A stretch of DNA of 64,000 nucleotides, from contig NC_016624.1 of assembly GCF_000283655.1 (NCBI RefSeq), positions 62,001 through 126,000 of the forward strand, written 5' to 3'. The first letter of the stretch is position 1, and each line of letters starts with the position of its first letter. Below the pieces are notes generated by a model. That model saw nothing but the letters and a program-made list of their open reading frames with translations. It searched no databases and was not told where the DNA came from. This stretch comes from Azospirillum lipoferum 4B. GTDB taxonomy: Bacteria > Pseudomonadota > Alphaproteobacteria > Azospirillales > Azospirillaceae. This document shows, one piece after another, positions 19,764 to 36,019 of the stretch. The position numbers and the translations under genes were made by a program.

Positions 19764-21655
19764 CCGTCGAACTCCTCGGCGGAGGAGGCTTCCAGCAGCG
19801 GCACCGCGTCGGGCACCGGAAGCTCGATCCGGAAGGTTGTCCCCTGCGGGTTGGTGTCGATGTCCACGCTGGCGCGGATCTGGCCGGCGAGGCTGGAAAT
19901 CAGGCGCATGCCCAGACTGCGGCTCTTGCGGATGTCGAAGTTGGACGGCAGCCCCGGACCGCGGTCCGACACGGTCAGGGACAGGTCGTCGCCCTCGCGC
20001 CGGAAGGTCACCGTCACCCGTGCCGCCCCGCCTCCGCGATGTTTCACCGCGTTGGTGATCAGCTCGTTCGCGATCAGGCCCAGCGGCGCGGCATGGTCGA
20101 TCGGCAGGTCGATGACCTCGGACCGCACGACGATGTCGCACATGCTCTCGCCGCCCGACGCACGGGCCAGATCCTCGCACAGCTCGTTCAGGTAGGTGCC
20201 GAACTCGATGGTCTGGAACTGGTCCGCCTGATAGAGCCGGTTGTGAACGCGGGCGATGGCCTCGATGCGGCTGCGGGCGTCCTGGAAATGCACCCGCACC
20301 GCCTCGTCCGGCAGGCTGAGGGTCTGCAGGGTCAGAAGGCTGGACACCAGCTGCAGGCTGTTCTTGACGCGGTGGTTGACCTCGCGCAGCAGGGTCGATT
20401 TCTGGCCGACCAGCTTGCGCAGCGCCGCCTCCATCGACTTGATCTCCGTCACGTCGATGTGCATCAGCACCGTGCCGCCGAAGGGACCGGCCGGCATGGG
20501 GGCGGCGAGGCAGCGGAACCAATGCTGGTTGGTGGTGACATATTCCGCCGACACCGGCGGCCCCCCGTCGCTCAGCAGCCTGCGCAGGCCCTCCATCACG
20601 TCGTCCGCCCGCGGGTCGGCGGCCCTGCCCCTGCCGCAATGGTCGAGGTAATCGTCGCCGACGATGCAGCCCTGGCCGAGGAAGGTCGTCTCCGGTCCGG
20701 CTTCGGCCCAGGCGCGGTTGACCGAGACGATGTGGCCGGACCGGTCGAGCACGGCGATGAAGGCGGGCAGCGCATCCAGCGTCGCCTTGGTCTGCTCGGC
20801 CAGCTGCCGCATGGCGAGCGCGCTGGCCCGCAGCTCCTCACGAGTGCGGCGGCGTTCGGTGATGTCGCGCAGGATGCCGGTGATGAAGCTGCGTCCTTCC
20901 GATTCCCAGCGCGCCATCGACAGTTCCAGGTCGATGTGGCTGCGGTCGCGGCGCCGGCCGGACAGTTCAACCGGCTGGGTGACGGCATCCAGGCTGCCGG
21001 AACTGCCCGGCCCGCTATGCTCGGCCATCGCGATCCAGTCCGGTGCGTCGTCGCCCAGCAGCACCGTCACGCTCTGCCCGATCAGTTCCTCCGGGCGATA
21101 GTCGAACTGGCGGGTGGCGGCACCGTTCATCCACTGCACCATGCCGCGGGTGTCGGTGGTGACGATGGCGTCGGGAGCGGTGTCGACGATGGCGCGATAG
21201 CGGGCGTCGCGCTGCTCGCGCAGGACGCGCTCGCGGTTCACCGATGCGGTGACGTCGGTCACCTGGATCAGGCAGCGCGCCTCTCCTCCGGCCGCCCCGC
21301 CCATCGTCTGGGCGTGGGTCGGCAACGGACGGATCACCACATTGTGGACCATCCGCCGCCCGTCCGGCAGGCGCAGCGGGAACAGCATCGGGTTCAGCGT
21401 GTGGGACAGAACGCCGGGCGCCCCGGTCGCCAGCGTGTCGCGCACCGCGATGTGCAGGCGCGATTCGCGCAGGTTCGGCAGCGCATCGAACAGGTCATGC
21501 CCAAGGATTTCCCTGGCGGTCAGGGTGGAGGCCTGCTCCATCCAGCCGTTCCAGTACAGCACCCGGCAATGGCGGTCGAGAAGCAGGATCCCTGCATCGA
21601 GCGCCCCCAGGACATCCAGGGCCCACATCGGTTGTTCAGGCAATCTGGGGACCAT
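19760..21655 (-). CDS. PAS-domain HisKA_2 sensor histidine kinase
   Basis: This is a soluble kinase of about 631 residues with no membrane helices. Three PAS regions are recognisable: one around GILLLDRHCRVLYWNGW, one around IVDTAPDAIVTTDTRGMVQWMNGAA, and one around LPAFIAVLDRSGHIVSVNRAWAE. A HisKA_2 dimerisation box follows with His428 in REVNHRVKNSLQLVSSLL, then an HATPase domain (NELITNAVKHRGGG, DRGPGLP). ATG 21655 is preferred because an alternative ATG at 21709 overlaps the upstream gene by 74 bases. The upstream CheC-like gene overlaps its start by 20 bases. The cognate regulator follows with an ATGA overlap. Confidence 0.9.
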   Translation of the reverse strand: MVPRLPEQPMWALDVLGALDAGILLLDRHCRVLYWNGWMEQASTLTAREILGHDLFDALPNLRESRLHIAVRDTLATGAPGVLSHTLNPMLFPLRLPDGRRMVHNVVIRPLPTHAQTMGGAAGGEARCLIQVTDVTASVNRERVLREQRDARYRAIVDTAPDAIVTTDTRGMVQWMNGAATRQFDYRPEELIGQSVTVLLGDDAPDWIAMAEHSGPGSSGSLDAVTQPVELSGRRRDRSHIDLELSMARWESEGRSFITGILRDITERRRTREELRASALAMRQLAEQTKATLDALPAFIAVLDRSGHIVSVNRAWAEAGPETTFLGQGCIVGDDYLDHCGRGRAADPRADDVMEGLRRLLSDGGPPVSAEYVTTNQHWFRCLAAPMPAGPFGGTVLMHIDVTEIKSMEAALRKLVGQKSTLLREVNHRVKNSLQLVSSLLTLQTLSLPDEAVRVHFQDARSRIEAIARVHNRLYQADQFQTIEFGTYLNELCEDLARASGGESMCDIVVRSEVIDLPIDHAAPLGLIANELITNAVKHRGGGAARVTVTFRREGDDLSLTVSDRGPGLPSNFDIRKSRSLGMRLISSLAGQIRASVDIDTNPQGTTFRIELPVPDAVPLLEASSAEEFDG

Positions 21656-22313
21656 GCGGCGTTCCGGCGGATGTTGGGTCTTCGGAGGCGATGTCTTCGA
21701 TGAAGGCATGGATCAACAATTGCAGCGACTCCAGCGAGGAGACGCCCATCAGCAAGGCGATGTAGCCGCGGATGCTGCGGCTGCGGATCGTGAAGTCGAT
21801 GTAGAGGAACAGCACCAGCTCGTCCGCGCTTCCCGCCTTGTCCTTGAGGATGTTGGCGCCGTCGCCGCGCAGCACCGCCGGCAGCGAGATGGTCAGCCGG
21901 TCCTTCAGCGCGTTGGCGACCACGACGAGGCAGCCGTTCAGGATGATGTTGCCGATCTCCGCCAGGGCGTCCTGCTCCAGATCGACGATCTCGGCAAGCG
22001 TCAGGTCGCCGCCTAGCACCGCGCGGGCCAGTTCCAGGCTGTTGGCCTCCGGAAAGATCAGCATGGCGCGCCCATCGAAGGAGCCGTGGAACTGCTGTTC
22101 CACCGCCACCAGCCCGCTGCGCTCCCGCGCGTTCAGGAAATCGGATGCTTCCTGCCGGCTGACGATGTCCACGGTCGGGACGGACAGCAGGACCTGGTCG
22201 TTGACCATGCGGCTGAGATGGGTGGCGGCACGGCCGACTCCCATGTTCACCAACTCGGTCAGCGCATCGCGCTCCAGGTCGGTCAGTTCCACCATCTCTC
22301 GGCGCCTGTTCAT
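21636..22313 (-). CDS. CheC-like chemotaxis phosphatase-type protein
   Basis: The product is 225 residues, or 219 from ATG 22295. The opening LTDLERDALTELVNMGVGRAATHLSRMV is the helix typical of CheC/CheX/FliY proteins, and a second copy, VDLEQDALAEIGNIILNGCLVVVANAL, occurs near the middle. CheC phosphatase helices carry E-x-x-N: here ELVN and EIGN are both present, so both candidate active sites look intact. It precedes a HisKA_2 kinase and a receiver in a coupled operon and could dephosphorylate that receiver. A wider 386-base divergent region separates it from the DUF2076 gene. Confidence 0.85.
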   Translation of the reverse strand: MNRRREMVELTDLERDALTELVNMGVGRAATHLSRMVNDQVLLSVPTVDIVSRQEASDFLNARERSGLVAVEQQFHGSFDGRAMLIFPEANSLELARAVLGGDLTLAEIVDLEQDALAEIGNIILNGCLVVVANALKDRLTISLPAVLRGDGANILKDKAGSADELVLFLYIDFTIRSRSIRGYIALLMGVSSLESLQLLIHAFIEDIASEDPTSAGTPHGPQIA

Positions 22314-22699
22314 TCTTGGTCTCGGCCTCACAACCGGCGCCGCCCGGCGGTCGCACTCCGAATGTGGCCCATCGACCGGGAAAAGGGCACCCCCGTCAAT
22401 GTCATATGTTAAGCCGGCGACGCCATAGCCGATATAGCCGCCCCACTTCCCACAATGGTCAGCCCGACGATCCACCAACTCATGCGCCAAGTTCGGAACG
22501 TTCGGCAACAGAGCGGCACTCCAATGCAATATTGCTTTAGAGACGTAATGAAGTGGTTTGGCCGCTGTTCGGGGTGACGACAGAATCCCCGGTTGGCACC
22601 TTCCCCAGGGGACTTGTACGCAGGGGGATGGCGACTCCACATCATGCCAGGCGCCCGCGCGATGGATACCGCGCGAGGAGATGGCGCGAGGAGATGAGG
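22314..22699. other. Divergent intergenic region, CheC-like / DUF2076
   Basis: These 386 bases separate divergent genes and must hold both promoters. They are AT-richer than the flanks. I see no convincing coding sequence; a minus-strand frame near 22409-22482 could encode a ~24-residue hydrophobic peptide but lacks a good ribosome binding site. No clear sigma-70 or sigma-54 promoter stands out. Confidence 0.4.
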
Positions 22700-23446
22700 A
22701 TGACCCCCGAGGAACGCACACTTCTGTCCGACCTGTTCCGCCGCCTGCGCGAGGTGGAAACACAGCCGCGCGACGGCGAAGCGGAGGACTTCATCCGCCG
22801 CGCGGTCCAGGACCAGCCGCTGTCCGCCTATTACATGGCGCAGACCGTTCTGGTTCAGCAGCAGGCTTTGTCCGCGGCGCAGACCCGGATCGAGGAGTTG
22901 GAGCGGCAGTTGCGCGACCGACCGGCCCAGCCGGCGCCGTCCGGCGGCAGTTTCCTGTCGAATGCGCTCGGCATCGGCCGCAGCCCGTGGAGCCGGGGTG
23001 CCGAGCCGCCCCCCGCTGGCCGCAGTCCGTGGGGCGGCGGACCGGGTGCCGCATACCCGCAGCAACCCTATGCGCCGCCGCCTTTCCCGCAAGCCGGCAT
23101 GGCGCCCGGAATGGCCCCCGGCATGGCACCTCGCGGCGGCGGCTTCTTCGCCGGAGCGGCGCAGACGGCGGCGGGTGTGGCCGGCGGCATGCTGGCGGCG
23201 AGTGCCATCTCCTCCCTGCTGCACCATTCCCCCGGCCCCTTCGGTGAGGTGGCGGCGCAGACCCCGGTCAGCGAGACGATCAACGAGACGGTGATCAACA
23301 ACTATGGCAGCGACCGGGGACCGCAGGCCGATGCGGTTCAGGAAGCCTCCTACGACCCCGACCCGCCGCCGGCGGACGATGCGTCGTTCGACGATGCGCC
23401 CTTCGATGACGGCAGCAGCGGCGATGGGGGCGATTCCTGGATCTGA
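22700..23446 (+). CDS. DUF2076 domain protein
   Basis: ATG 22700 lies six bases after GAGGAG and begins MTPEERTLLSDLFRRLREVE, the characteristic start of DUF2076 proteins; the product is 248 residues. Residues 1-75 form a helical, coiled-coil-prone domain (QTVLVQQQALSAAQTRIEELERQL). A Pro/Gly-rich linker follows, then a small hydrophobic patch (AAQTAAGVAGGMLAASAISSLLHH). The C-terminus is strongly acidic (DDASFDDAPFDDGS). Family members are described as periplasmic ligand-binding sensor-like proteins, but no signal peptide is visible here. The function is unknown. Confidence 0.8.
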   Translation: MTPEERTLLSDLFRRLREVETQPRDGEAEDFIRRAVQDQPLSAYYMAQTVLVQQQALSAAQTRIEELERQLRDRPAQPAPSGGSFLSNALGIGRSPWSRGAEPPPAGRSPWGGGPGAAYPQQPYAPPPFPQAGMAPGMAPGMAPRGGGFFAGAAQTAAGVAGGMLAASAISSLLHHSPGPFGEVAAQTPVSETINETVINNYGSDRGPQADAVQEASYDPDPPPADDASFDDAPFDDGSSGDGGDSWI

Positions 23447-23461
23447 CCGTCGCCGGACAGC

Positions 23462-24573
23462 TCACTCCTCGTCGCTGTAACGGTCGGCGATGTCCTTGAA
23501 CTCGTCCTCCAACGCGGTGAAGGCGGCGACGACGGCGGGGTCGAAATGGCTGCCGCTGCCCTCGCGGATGATCGCCGCCGCTTTCTCGTGCGGGAAGGGC
23601 GGCTTGTAGCAGCGCCGGCTGATCAGGGCGTCGTAGACGTCGGCCACCGCCATCAGGCGGGCCGACAGCGGGATCGCCTCCCCCGCCAGCCCCTGCGGAT
23701 AGCCGGTGCCGTCCCAGCGTTCGTGGTGGCCGTGGGCGATCTCCCGCGCGATGCGCAGGAAAGAGCTTTCGCCGGCAGCCATATCCGCCTGCCCTTCGGC
23801 GGCGAAGATGGCGTCGTGGCCCAGCGCGGCGTGGGTCTTCATGATGTGGAACTCGTCGTCGGTCAGCTTCCCCGGCTTCAGCAGGATCGAATCCGGGATG
23901 CCGACCTTGCCGACATCGTGCAGCGGCGCCGACTTGTACAGAAGTTCGATGGTTTCCTCGTCCAGCCGGCCGGCATAGCGCGGGTCGCGTCTGAGATGGA
24001 GGGCGAGCGCCAGGACATAGTTCTGGGTGCGGCGGATGTGGTTGCCGGTCTCGTTGTCGCGGGTCTCGGCGAGCGAGGCCATGGCGCGGATGGTGGCGTC
24101 CTGGGCGCGCAGCAGGTCGCGCGTGCGCTCCGCCACCCGGTCTTCCAGTTGCCGGTTCTGGAGGGCGAGCGCACGGCGAGCCTCGCGCAGGGCGATGTGG
24201 GTGCGGACCCGCGCCAGCACCACCGGCGGGGAGATCGGCTTGGTGATGTAGTCGACGGCGCCCACCGCGAATCCGCGGGTCTCGTCATGGACCTGTCCCA
24301 TCGCGGTGATGAAGATCACCGGCAGGTCACGGGTGCGGGCATCCTCCTTCAGCCGTCTGCACACCTCCACCCCGTCCATGCCCGGCATCATCACGTCGAG
24401 CAGGATCAGGTCCGGCAGCGGGTCGCCGGCCAGCCGGGCGAGCGCCTGCGGCCCATCCTTCGCCACGATCAGCCCATAGCTGTCGCGCAACAGGTCGGCC
24501 ATGACCTTGAGGTTGATCGGCTCGTCGTCGACGATCAGGATCCGCGGCTTGTCGCTGTTGGGAGGCGGCATGG

Positions 24574-24577
<4 letters not shown>
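23462..24577 (-). CDS. HD-GYP response regulator, putative c-di-GMP phosphodiesterase
   Basis: The 371-residue protein has an N-terminal receiver (phosphoacceptor Asp61 in LILLDVMMPGMDG, Lys in ITKPIS) and a coiled-coil linker. A C-terminal HD-GYP domain follows with the metal-binding His220-Asp221 (HDVGKVGIPD) and HHERWDGTGYPQGL. All signature residues for c-di-GMP hydrolysis look intact, as in RpfG-type regulators. Its start overlaps the stop of the hybrid kinase (ATGA), so it is the likely output of the FIST/hybrid-kinase pathway. Confidence 0.93.
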
Positions 24578-28518
<3,941 letters not shown>

Positions 28519-28522
28519 GCGC

Positions 28523-29695
28523 TCAGCGTTCCGTCAGCAAGGCGACCGTCATCGTCTGGTTGTGCAGCCGGCAATCGACCAGATCGCGCATCGGCCCGAT
28601 CTCGCCATAGGAGTAGAAGCCGGTCAGCAGGGTGCCGGCCCCCAGCCGGTCGGCCACCGCCTGCACCTCCTCCTCCACCCGGTCGCCCAGCACCAGCTTG
28701 CGTCCGACACAGCTGATCAGCAGGGCAAGCCTGTCGCCCTCGGCGGCCTTTCCGGCGCCCGCCTTCCCGGCGTCCGACACCGTGCTGGCGGCGGCGAGGG
28801 CGCCGGCCTGCTCCGCCCCGTCGACCAGCCCGTCCGTGCTGGCATGCATCAGCCGGAGATAGAAGCCCTCCTCCACCGTGCCGGCCAGGATCAGGCCGCC
28901 CGCCTCCTCGTCGATGCCCAGGATGGTGCGGATCAGCCCGACCGAGTCATGGTTTCCATTCAGAAGCTCGAACGGGAAGAGCAGCCCCGACGCCGGCAGG
29001 TCGCGGGCATAGTCGCCGAGATAGCGCTTGTAGACGTTCAGCGCCGGCTCCCCGTCCAGCTGCAGCAGCAGGTTGCCGACGGCCTGCGTCACCTTGCGCG
29101 CCGGCCCGAACGGCTCCCATCCGCCGACGGAGCCGAGGCCGAGATGCGGCCCGTCTCCATAGAGGCCGACCGCGACCGCACGGGCGTCCGACACGCCGGA
29201 TGGCGACAGCACCAGCGTACGGAGGAAGGCGCCGCCGTCGCCGGCCAGCCCGCCGGACACCGGCACCCCGGCCGGCAGGCGCGACACCAGCCCATCGATC
29301 AGCGCGCTGCCGTTCACCGCCACGCCGCGGGCGAACAGCAGCACCCCCGACAGCCCCGGCCGGGCGGCAAGCGCCTCTCCCAACGCCTCCCCCGCCGGCT
29401 GGCTGTCGTCGATGGCCGCGATGCCGGCCTCTGCCGCGGCGACGGAGCCCCGGTCGAAGCGGATGGCAGTGACCGTGCAGGACTCGTCGAGCACGCCGTC
29501 GCCGACGATCTCGCCCGCGGTGCTGCATCCGGCCAGCACGGCACCGGGGAAGGCCTCGGCGAGCCTCGTCGCGAAACCCGGCGCGTCGAAATGGGCGATG
29601 GAGCCGAAGACCAGCACCAGATCGGCCTGTTGCTGTACGGGCTGCGGGGAGCCCTCCGCCGCCGAGGGTACGAACACCGTCTGCCAGACCCGCAT
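28523..29695 (-). CDS. FIST-domain sensory protein
   Basis: ATG 29695 has GGGGAG five bases upstream and gives 390 residues. FIST-N covers about residues 15-220 (DLVLVFGSIAHFD, LAGCSTAGEIVGDGVLDESCTVTAIRF, SGGLAGDGG). FIST-C covers about 230-370 (NLLLQLDGEPALNVYKRYLG, LISCVGRKLVLG, LTGFYSYGEIGP). FIST proteins are soluble sensors that bind small ligands, proposed to be amino acids, and are usually encoded beside kinases or chemoreceptors. Here it leads the hybrid kinase by 4 bases. Confidence 0.92.
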   Translation of the reverse strand: MRVWQTVFVPSAAEGSPQPVQQQADLVLVFGSIAHFDAPGFATRLAEAFPGAVLAGCSTAGEIVGDGVLDESCTVTAIRFDRGSVAAAEAGIAAIDDSQPAGEALGEALAARPGLSGVLLFARGVAVNGSALIDGLVSRLPAGVPVSGGLAGDGGAFLRTLVLSPSGVSDARAVAVGLYGDGPHLGLGSVGGWEPFGPARKVTQAVGNLLLQLDGEPALNVYKRYLGDYARDLPASGLLFPFELLNGNHDSVGLIRTILGIDEEAGGLILAGTVEEGFYLRLMHASTDGLVDGAEQAGALAAASTVSDAGKAGAGKAAEGDRLALLISCVGRKLVLGDRVEEEVQAVADRLGAGTLLTGFYSYGEIGPMRDLVDCRLHNQTMTVALLTER

Positions 29696-30035
29696 GCGTC
29701 TCCCCATTGCCGATGTCTCACGCGCCAAACTAACACGGCGGTTGCGGGGGAGGAGAGCCTCTATAACGTTCGTCCCAGGCGGATGGTCATAATGACGCAT
29801 GTCGGGGCGCCGGTCCGTCAGCGTACCGCCGAAGGCGTCTATGCCCATGGATGGCAGAAAATGAGAGTTCCCCCGTAAGGATCTGTCAACCACACTGCAG
29901 TATGGTTGGTGTCCCAAGCAGTGCAGGTCCGGATCAACTCGCGCAAGCGGAGGGCCGGCGGCGGCAGGGGCAGTAACGAACAAGACGGGCGCCAAGCCCG
30001 GGCAGCCACTTCATTCCGGGGGAGCAGGACGAAAC
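29696..30035. other. Divergent intergenic region, FIST operon / chemoreceptor
   Basis: The 340-base gap separates the minus-strand FIST operon from the plus-strand chemoreceptor. It should contain both promoters. No ORF with a ribosome binding site is seen, and no clear operator or hairpin beyond chance GC-rich repeats. Confidence 0.4.
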
Positions 30036-32672
30036 ATGACGATCGATGTCCGCGACGACACCATGATGCCCGACCGCAGAAACGGCGAGTCACGCGCCCG
30101 CCGCCTGGGTGTCCGCGGCAAACTTCTGCTCGCCTTCGCCGGCATGGCCGGCATGACGGTCGCCGCCAGCATCGTCGGGCTGACCTCCTTCTCCGCGGTG
30201 GAGGCGCCGCTGACGCGGATCGTCGGCACCGGGCTGCCGGAAATGGAGTTGGCCAAGCGCCTGTCCGGCGAAAGCAGCGGCATCGCCGCCGCCGCCCCGG
30301 TGCTCGCCGCCGCCGAAAGCCAGGGCGAGCGCGAGCGCATCTATGGCGAGATCATGGGCAACGGCAAGGCGCTGGGCGCCCTGGTGGAGGAACTGGCGAC
30401 CCGCCGCGCCGGCGACCCGCGGATCGCCGAGCTGCGCGGCAAGACCCAGGGGCTGATCGCCACGCTGGAGCGCGGCAACGCCGCCGCCACTCTGCGCCTG
30501 TCCGTCCGCGGCACGCGCGAGACGATGTCGGTCGAGTTGGGCAAGTCCTACGACGCCTTCCTCGCCAGCCTCGCCCCGCTGACCGACCGGGCGGGCGCCA
30601 CCCTGCGCGACAAGGGTGAGACGCTGGACAGCAGCACCGAACGCGACATGAACGCACTGGGCGACGCCGTCCGTTCGCTGATCACCATGTATGAGGTCCG
30701 CGGCGACCTGAGCGTCTCGTCGGAAGCGCTGACCCGTGCCGGCAGCGCCGAGACCGCCTTCGCCGTCGTCCAGCACCAGCAGGCCTATCTGGAAGCCGCC
30801 GCCCGCATGGTCAGCGCAACCGCGCAGATCGGCAGTCGGCTGAGCAAGGAGACCTCCGACGGGCTGGACGCCTTCTTCCTGCTGGGCGACGGCGCCACCG
30901 GTGTCTTCGACTTGCGCCGCAAGGCCCTGGAACTGCCGGCCGGCAGCGCGGAGCGCGACGGGCTGCGCCAGAAGGTGGCCGACATCCTGACCGACGCCGC
31001 CCGCCGTCAGGCCGCCCTGCTGGAGCAGATGGAACCGCCGCTGATGCGGTTGAAGGCCGAGATCAAGCTGTCCAGCGTCAACGTCCGCTCGCAGACCCGC
31101 GATTCCATGCAGGATCTGCTGGGCGACGGGCTGGCCCGTTTCCGCACATATCTCGAGCTGTCGACCTATGCCGCCGCCACCGTCGGCGCGCTGAACGAGG
31201 CGGCGCAGGCACCCAGCACCGACCGGCTGGCGATGTTGGAGACCCGCTATGCCGCCGCCGCCAAGGCGATGGAGGAGCGGCTGAAGGCGTTGGAGAAGGC
31301 GGGCGACGACGGCCTGCCGAAGCTGGTCAAGAGTGCGGAGGTCCTGGCCGGCTTCGGCAAGGGGGAGAACAGCCTGTTCAAGTTGCGCCGTTCCGAACTT
31401 GATGCGGCCGCCGAGAACGAGAAGGTGCTGGCGGAGAACCGGCTGATCGCCCGGCAGTTCGCCGGCATGGTCGACGAGCAGATCGCGGCCATGAAGCAGG
31501 AGGCGGATTCCGCCGCCGCCGGCGCCACCGATGCGCTGTCCGCCGGTCGCATGATGCTGATCCTGTTCGCCGCCGCCAGCCTCGCCGGCGCCGCGGCGCT
31601 GGCCTGGTTCGTGGTCGGCCGCAACATCGTCGCCCGGCTCAGCGCCCTGTCCGATGCCATGCGGGCGATCGCCGCCGGCAACCTCAACGCCCCGATCCCC
31701 GCGGCCGGCTCCGACGAGATCGGCGACATGACCCGCGCGCTGATGGTCTTCCGCGACACCGCCAACGAGGCCAATGCGGCCAACGCCCGTGCCGAGACCG
31801 AACGCAGCCGGGCCGCCGGGGAGCGCCGCCGGGCGATGGTCGAGATGGCGGAGAGTTTCGAAAGCAGCGTGCGCGGCGTGCTTGACCGCGTCGCCCGCGC
31901 GGCCGGCGAGATGCAGGACATGGCCCAGCGCATGAGCCGCAACGCCGAGGCCACCACCGGCGAGGCCGCGACCGCCGCCAGCACCTCCCAGCAGGCCGAA
32001 GGCAGCGTCAAGGCGGTCGCCGCCGCGACGGAGGAGCTGTCGGCCTCGATCCAGGAGATCGGCAGCCAGGTCCACGCCTCCAGCCAGATCGCCCGCAAGG
32101 CGGCCAGCGAGGCCGAACGCACCGACCGCACGGTGGAGGGGCTGTCGCAGTCCGCCAACAAGATCGGCGAGGTGGTACAGCTGATCAACGACATCGCCAG
32201 CCAGACCAACCTGCTGGCCTTGAATGCCACCATCGAGGCGGCGCGCGCGGGCGAGGCCGGCAAGGGCTTCGCGGTGGTGGCCTCGGAGGTGAAGAGCCTC
32301 GCCAACCAGACCGGCAAGGCAACCGAGGAGATCTCCAGCCAGATTCAGGCGATGCAGTCGGTGACCCAGGATGCGGTGGACGCCATCCGCTCCATCGCCG
32401 GCACCATCCGCGAGATCAACGAGATCGCCGCCACCGTCGCGGCGGCGGTCGAGCAGCAGAGTGCGGCCACCCGCGAGATCGCCCGCAATGTCGGCGAGGC
32501 CGCCGACGGCACCCAGCATGTCCGCCGCAACATCGATTCCGTGGCCCGGGCCGCCGCGGAATCGGGCGAATCCGCCACCCGCGTGCTGACGGCGTCCTCC
32601 ACCGTGGCGGACGAGGTGCGGTCGCTGGGCTCGCAGGTCGACAGCCTGGTCAACCGGATGCGGGCGGGCTGA
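30036..32672 (+). CDS. Methyl-accepting chemotaxis protein
   Basis: The chemoreceptor has 878 residues, with GGGGGAGCAGGA before the ATG. Membrane helix 1 lies near residues 30-50 (LLLAFAGMAGMTVAASIVGL) and helix 2 near 505-525 (LILFAAASLAGAAALAWFVV). About 450 mainly helical periplasmic residues lie between them. HAMP (MRAIAAGNLNAPIPAAGSDE) and the signalling domain with [20 protein letters not shown] follow. It has the same architecture and size as the receptor at 4545 but diverged sensor sequence. It sits next to the FIST and CheC-like operons, suggesting a chemosensory neighbourhood. The ligand is unknown. Confidence 0.93.
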   Translation: MTIDVRDDTMMPDRRNGESRARRLGVRGKLLLAFAGMAGMTVAASIVGLTSFSAVEAPLTRIVGTGLPEMELAKRLSGESSGIAAAAPVLAAAESQGERERIYGEIMGNGKALGALVEELATRRAGDPRIAELRGKTQGLIATLERGNAAATLRLSVRGTRETMSVELGKSYDAFLASLAPLTDRAGATLRDKGETLDSSTERDMNALGDAVRSLITMYEVRGDLSVSSEALTRAGSAETAFAVVQHQQAYLEAAARMVSATAQIGSRLSKETSDGLDAFFLLGDGATGVFDLRRKALELPAGSAERDGLRQKVADILTDAARRQAALLEQMEPPLMRLKAEIKLSSVNVRSQTRDSMQDLLGDGLARFRTYLELSTYAAATVGALNEAAQAPSTDRLAMLETRYAAAAKAMEERLKALEKAGDDGLPKLVKSAEVLAGFGKGENSLFKLRRSELDAAAENEKVLAENRLIARQFAGMVDEQIAAMKQEADSAAAGATDALSAGRMMLILFAAASLAGAAALAWFVVGRNIVARLSALSDAMRAIAAGNLNAPIPAAGSDEIGDMTRALMVFRDTANEANAANARAETERSRAAGERRRAMVEMAESFESSVRGVLDRVARAAGEMQDMAQRMSRNAEATTGEAATAASTSQQAEGSVKAVAAATEELSASIQEIGSQVHASSQIARKAASEAERTDRTVEGLSQSANKIGEVVQLINDIASQTNLLALNATIEAARAGEAGKGFAVVASEVKSLANQTGKATEEISSQIQAMQSVTQDAVDAIRSIAGTIREINEIAATVAAAVEQQSAATREIARNVGEAADGTQHVRRNIDSVARAAAESGESATRVLTASSTVADEVRSLGSQVDSLVNRMRAG

Positions 32673-32698
32673 AGAAACCAAAGAGGGCGGAAAACCGG

Positions 32699-32746
32699 CT
32701 GGTTCCACCCCGTCCTGCGCAAGGCGCAGCGGCGGGGTGGAACCAG
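32699..32746. terminator. Long hairpin between convergent genes
   Basis: CTGGTTCCACCCC (32699-32711) pairs with GGGGTGGAACCAG (32734-32746), enclosing a second stem CTGCGC/GCGCAG. It lies between the chemoreceptor stop and the convergent 67-residue gene. On the minus strand it is followed by CCGGTTTTCC, so it probably terminates transcription from both sides. Confidence 0.7.
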
Positions 32747-32769
32747 GATTTCAACCAAGCCGGAACCGG

Positions 32770-32973
32770 TCACCGCCGACGGCTTCCCTGGACGGTGATC
32801 GGCTGCCACAGGATCGCGGCCCCGGCCCCGGCGCCGCAGGCACCGCCCCAGAAGGCATGCTCTTCCTGCATCGTGGCGGTGGCGCCCTGCTGGCTGCCGG
32901 CGGCGCCGGCCGTCCCTTGACTCCGAACCTCGTCCGGCTGGGCCATCTGCTGTTGTTGCGACTGAATGGTCAT
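32770..32973 (-). CDS. 67-residue Gln-rich small protein with Gly/Ala/Cys tail
   Basis: A near-perfect Shine-Dalgarno (AGGAGG, five bases before ATG 32973) makes this a convincing small gene. The N-terminal half is Gln-rich and polar (MTIQSQQQQMAQPDEVRSQ). The second half holds HAFWGGACGAGAGAAILWQ followed by a basic end (QGSRRR). There is no signal peptide. The Gly-Ala run with a single Cys resembles core regions of small bacteriocin-like peptides, but no maturation or export gene is adjacent. I do not recognise the family. Confidence 0.6.
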   Translation of the reverse strand: MTIQSQQQQMAQPDEVRSQGTAGAAGSQQGATATMQEEHAFWGGACGAGAGAAILWQPITVQGSRRR

Positions 32974-33172
32974 ACCAATCCTCCTGGTGAGGCGGCGACA
33001 GCTATCAAACTATTCGTCTGCCTTCAATTCGGATTTTTGAAAGAACCCATGACTTTTTGCGGCCCAGCCATTCGAATTCGCCTGCGTCATTTTGCAGCGG
33101 CGAAGACTTGAACGGCGCTGCACAAGAGCAGGGAAAGATTGCTGACCAAATTGATTCGCATCTGCTCACAAA

Positions 33173-33215
33173 CGAAACGAGCCCCTCTTCCATGGGGGAA
33201 GAGGGGCTCGTTTCG
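33173..33215 (-). terminator. Strong hairpin terminator of ppc
   Basis: CGAAACGAGCCCCTCTTC (33173-33190) pairs over 18 bp with its complement at 33198-33215 across a 7-base loop. It lies 33 bases beyond the ppc stop codon. On the minus strand it is followed by TTTG only, so the T-run is short. The rest of the 274-base gap between the small gene and ppc shows nothing else. Confidence 0.8.
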
Positions 33216-33247
33216 AAGCGTCCTGCCGCTGGGAAAATGCCGGCCGA

Positions 33248-36019
<2,772 letters not shown>

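Noticed and set aside
22409-22482. Possible 24-residue hydrophobic peptide (MSWWIVGLTIVGSG...) on the minus strand
   Set aside because: No ribosome binding site and it lies in the promoter region of divergent genes; too little evidence.
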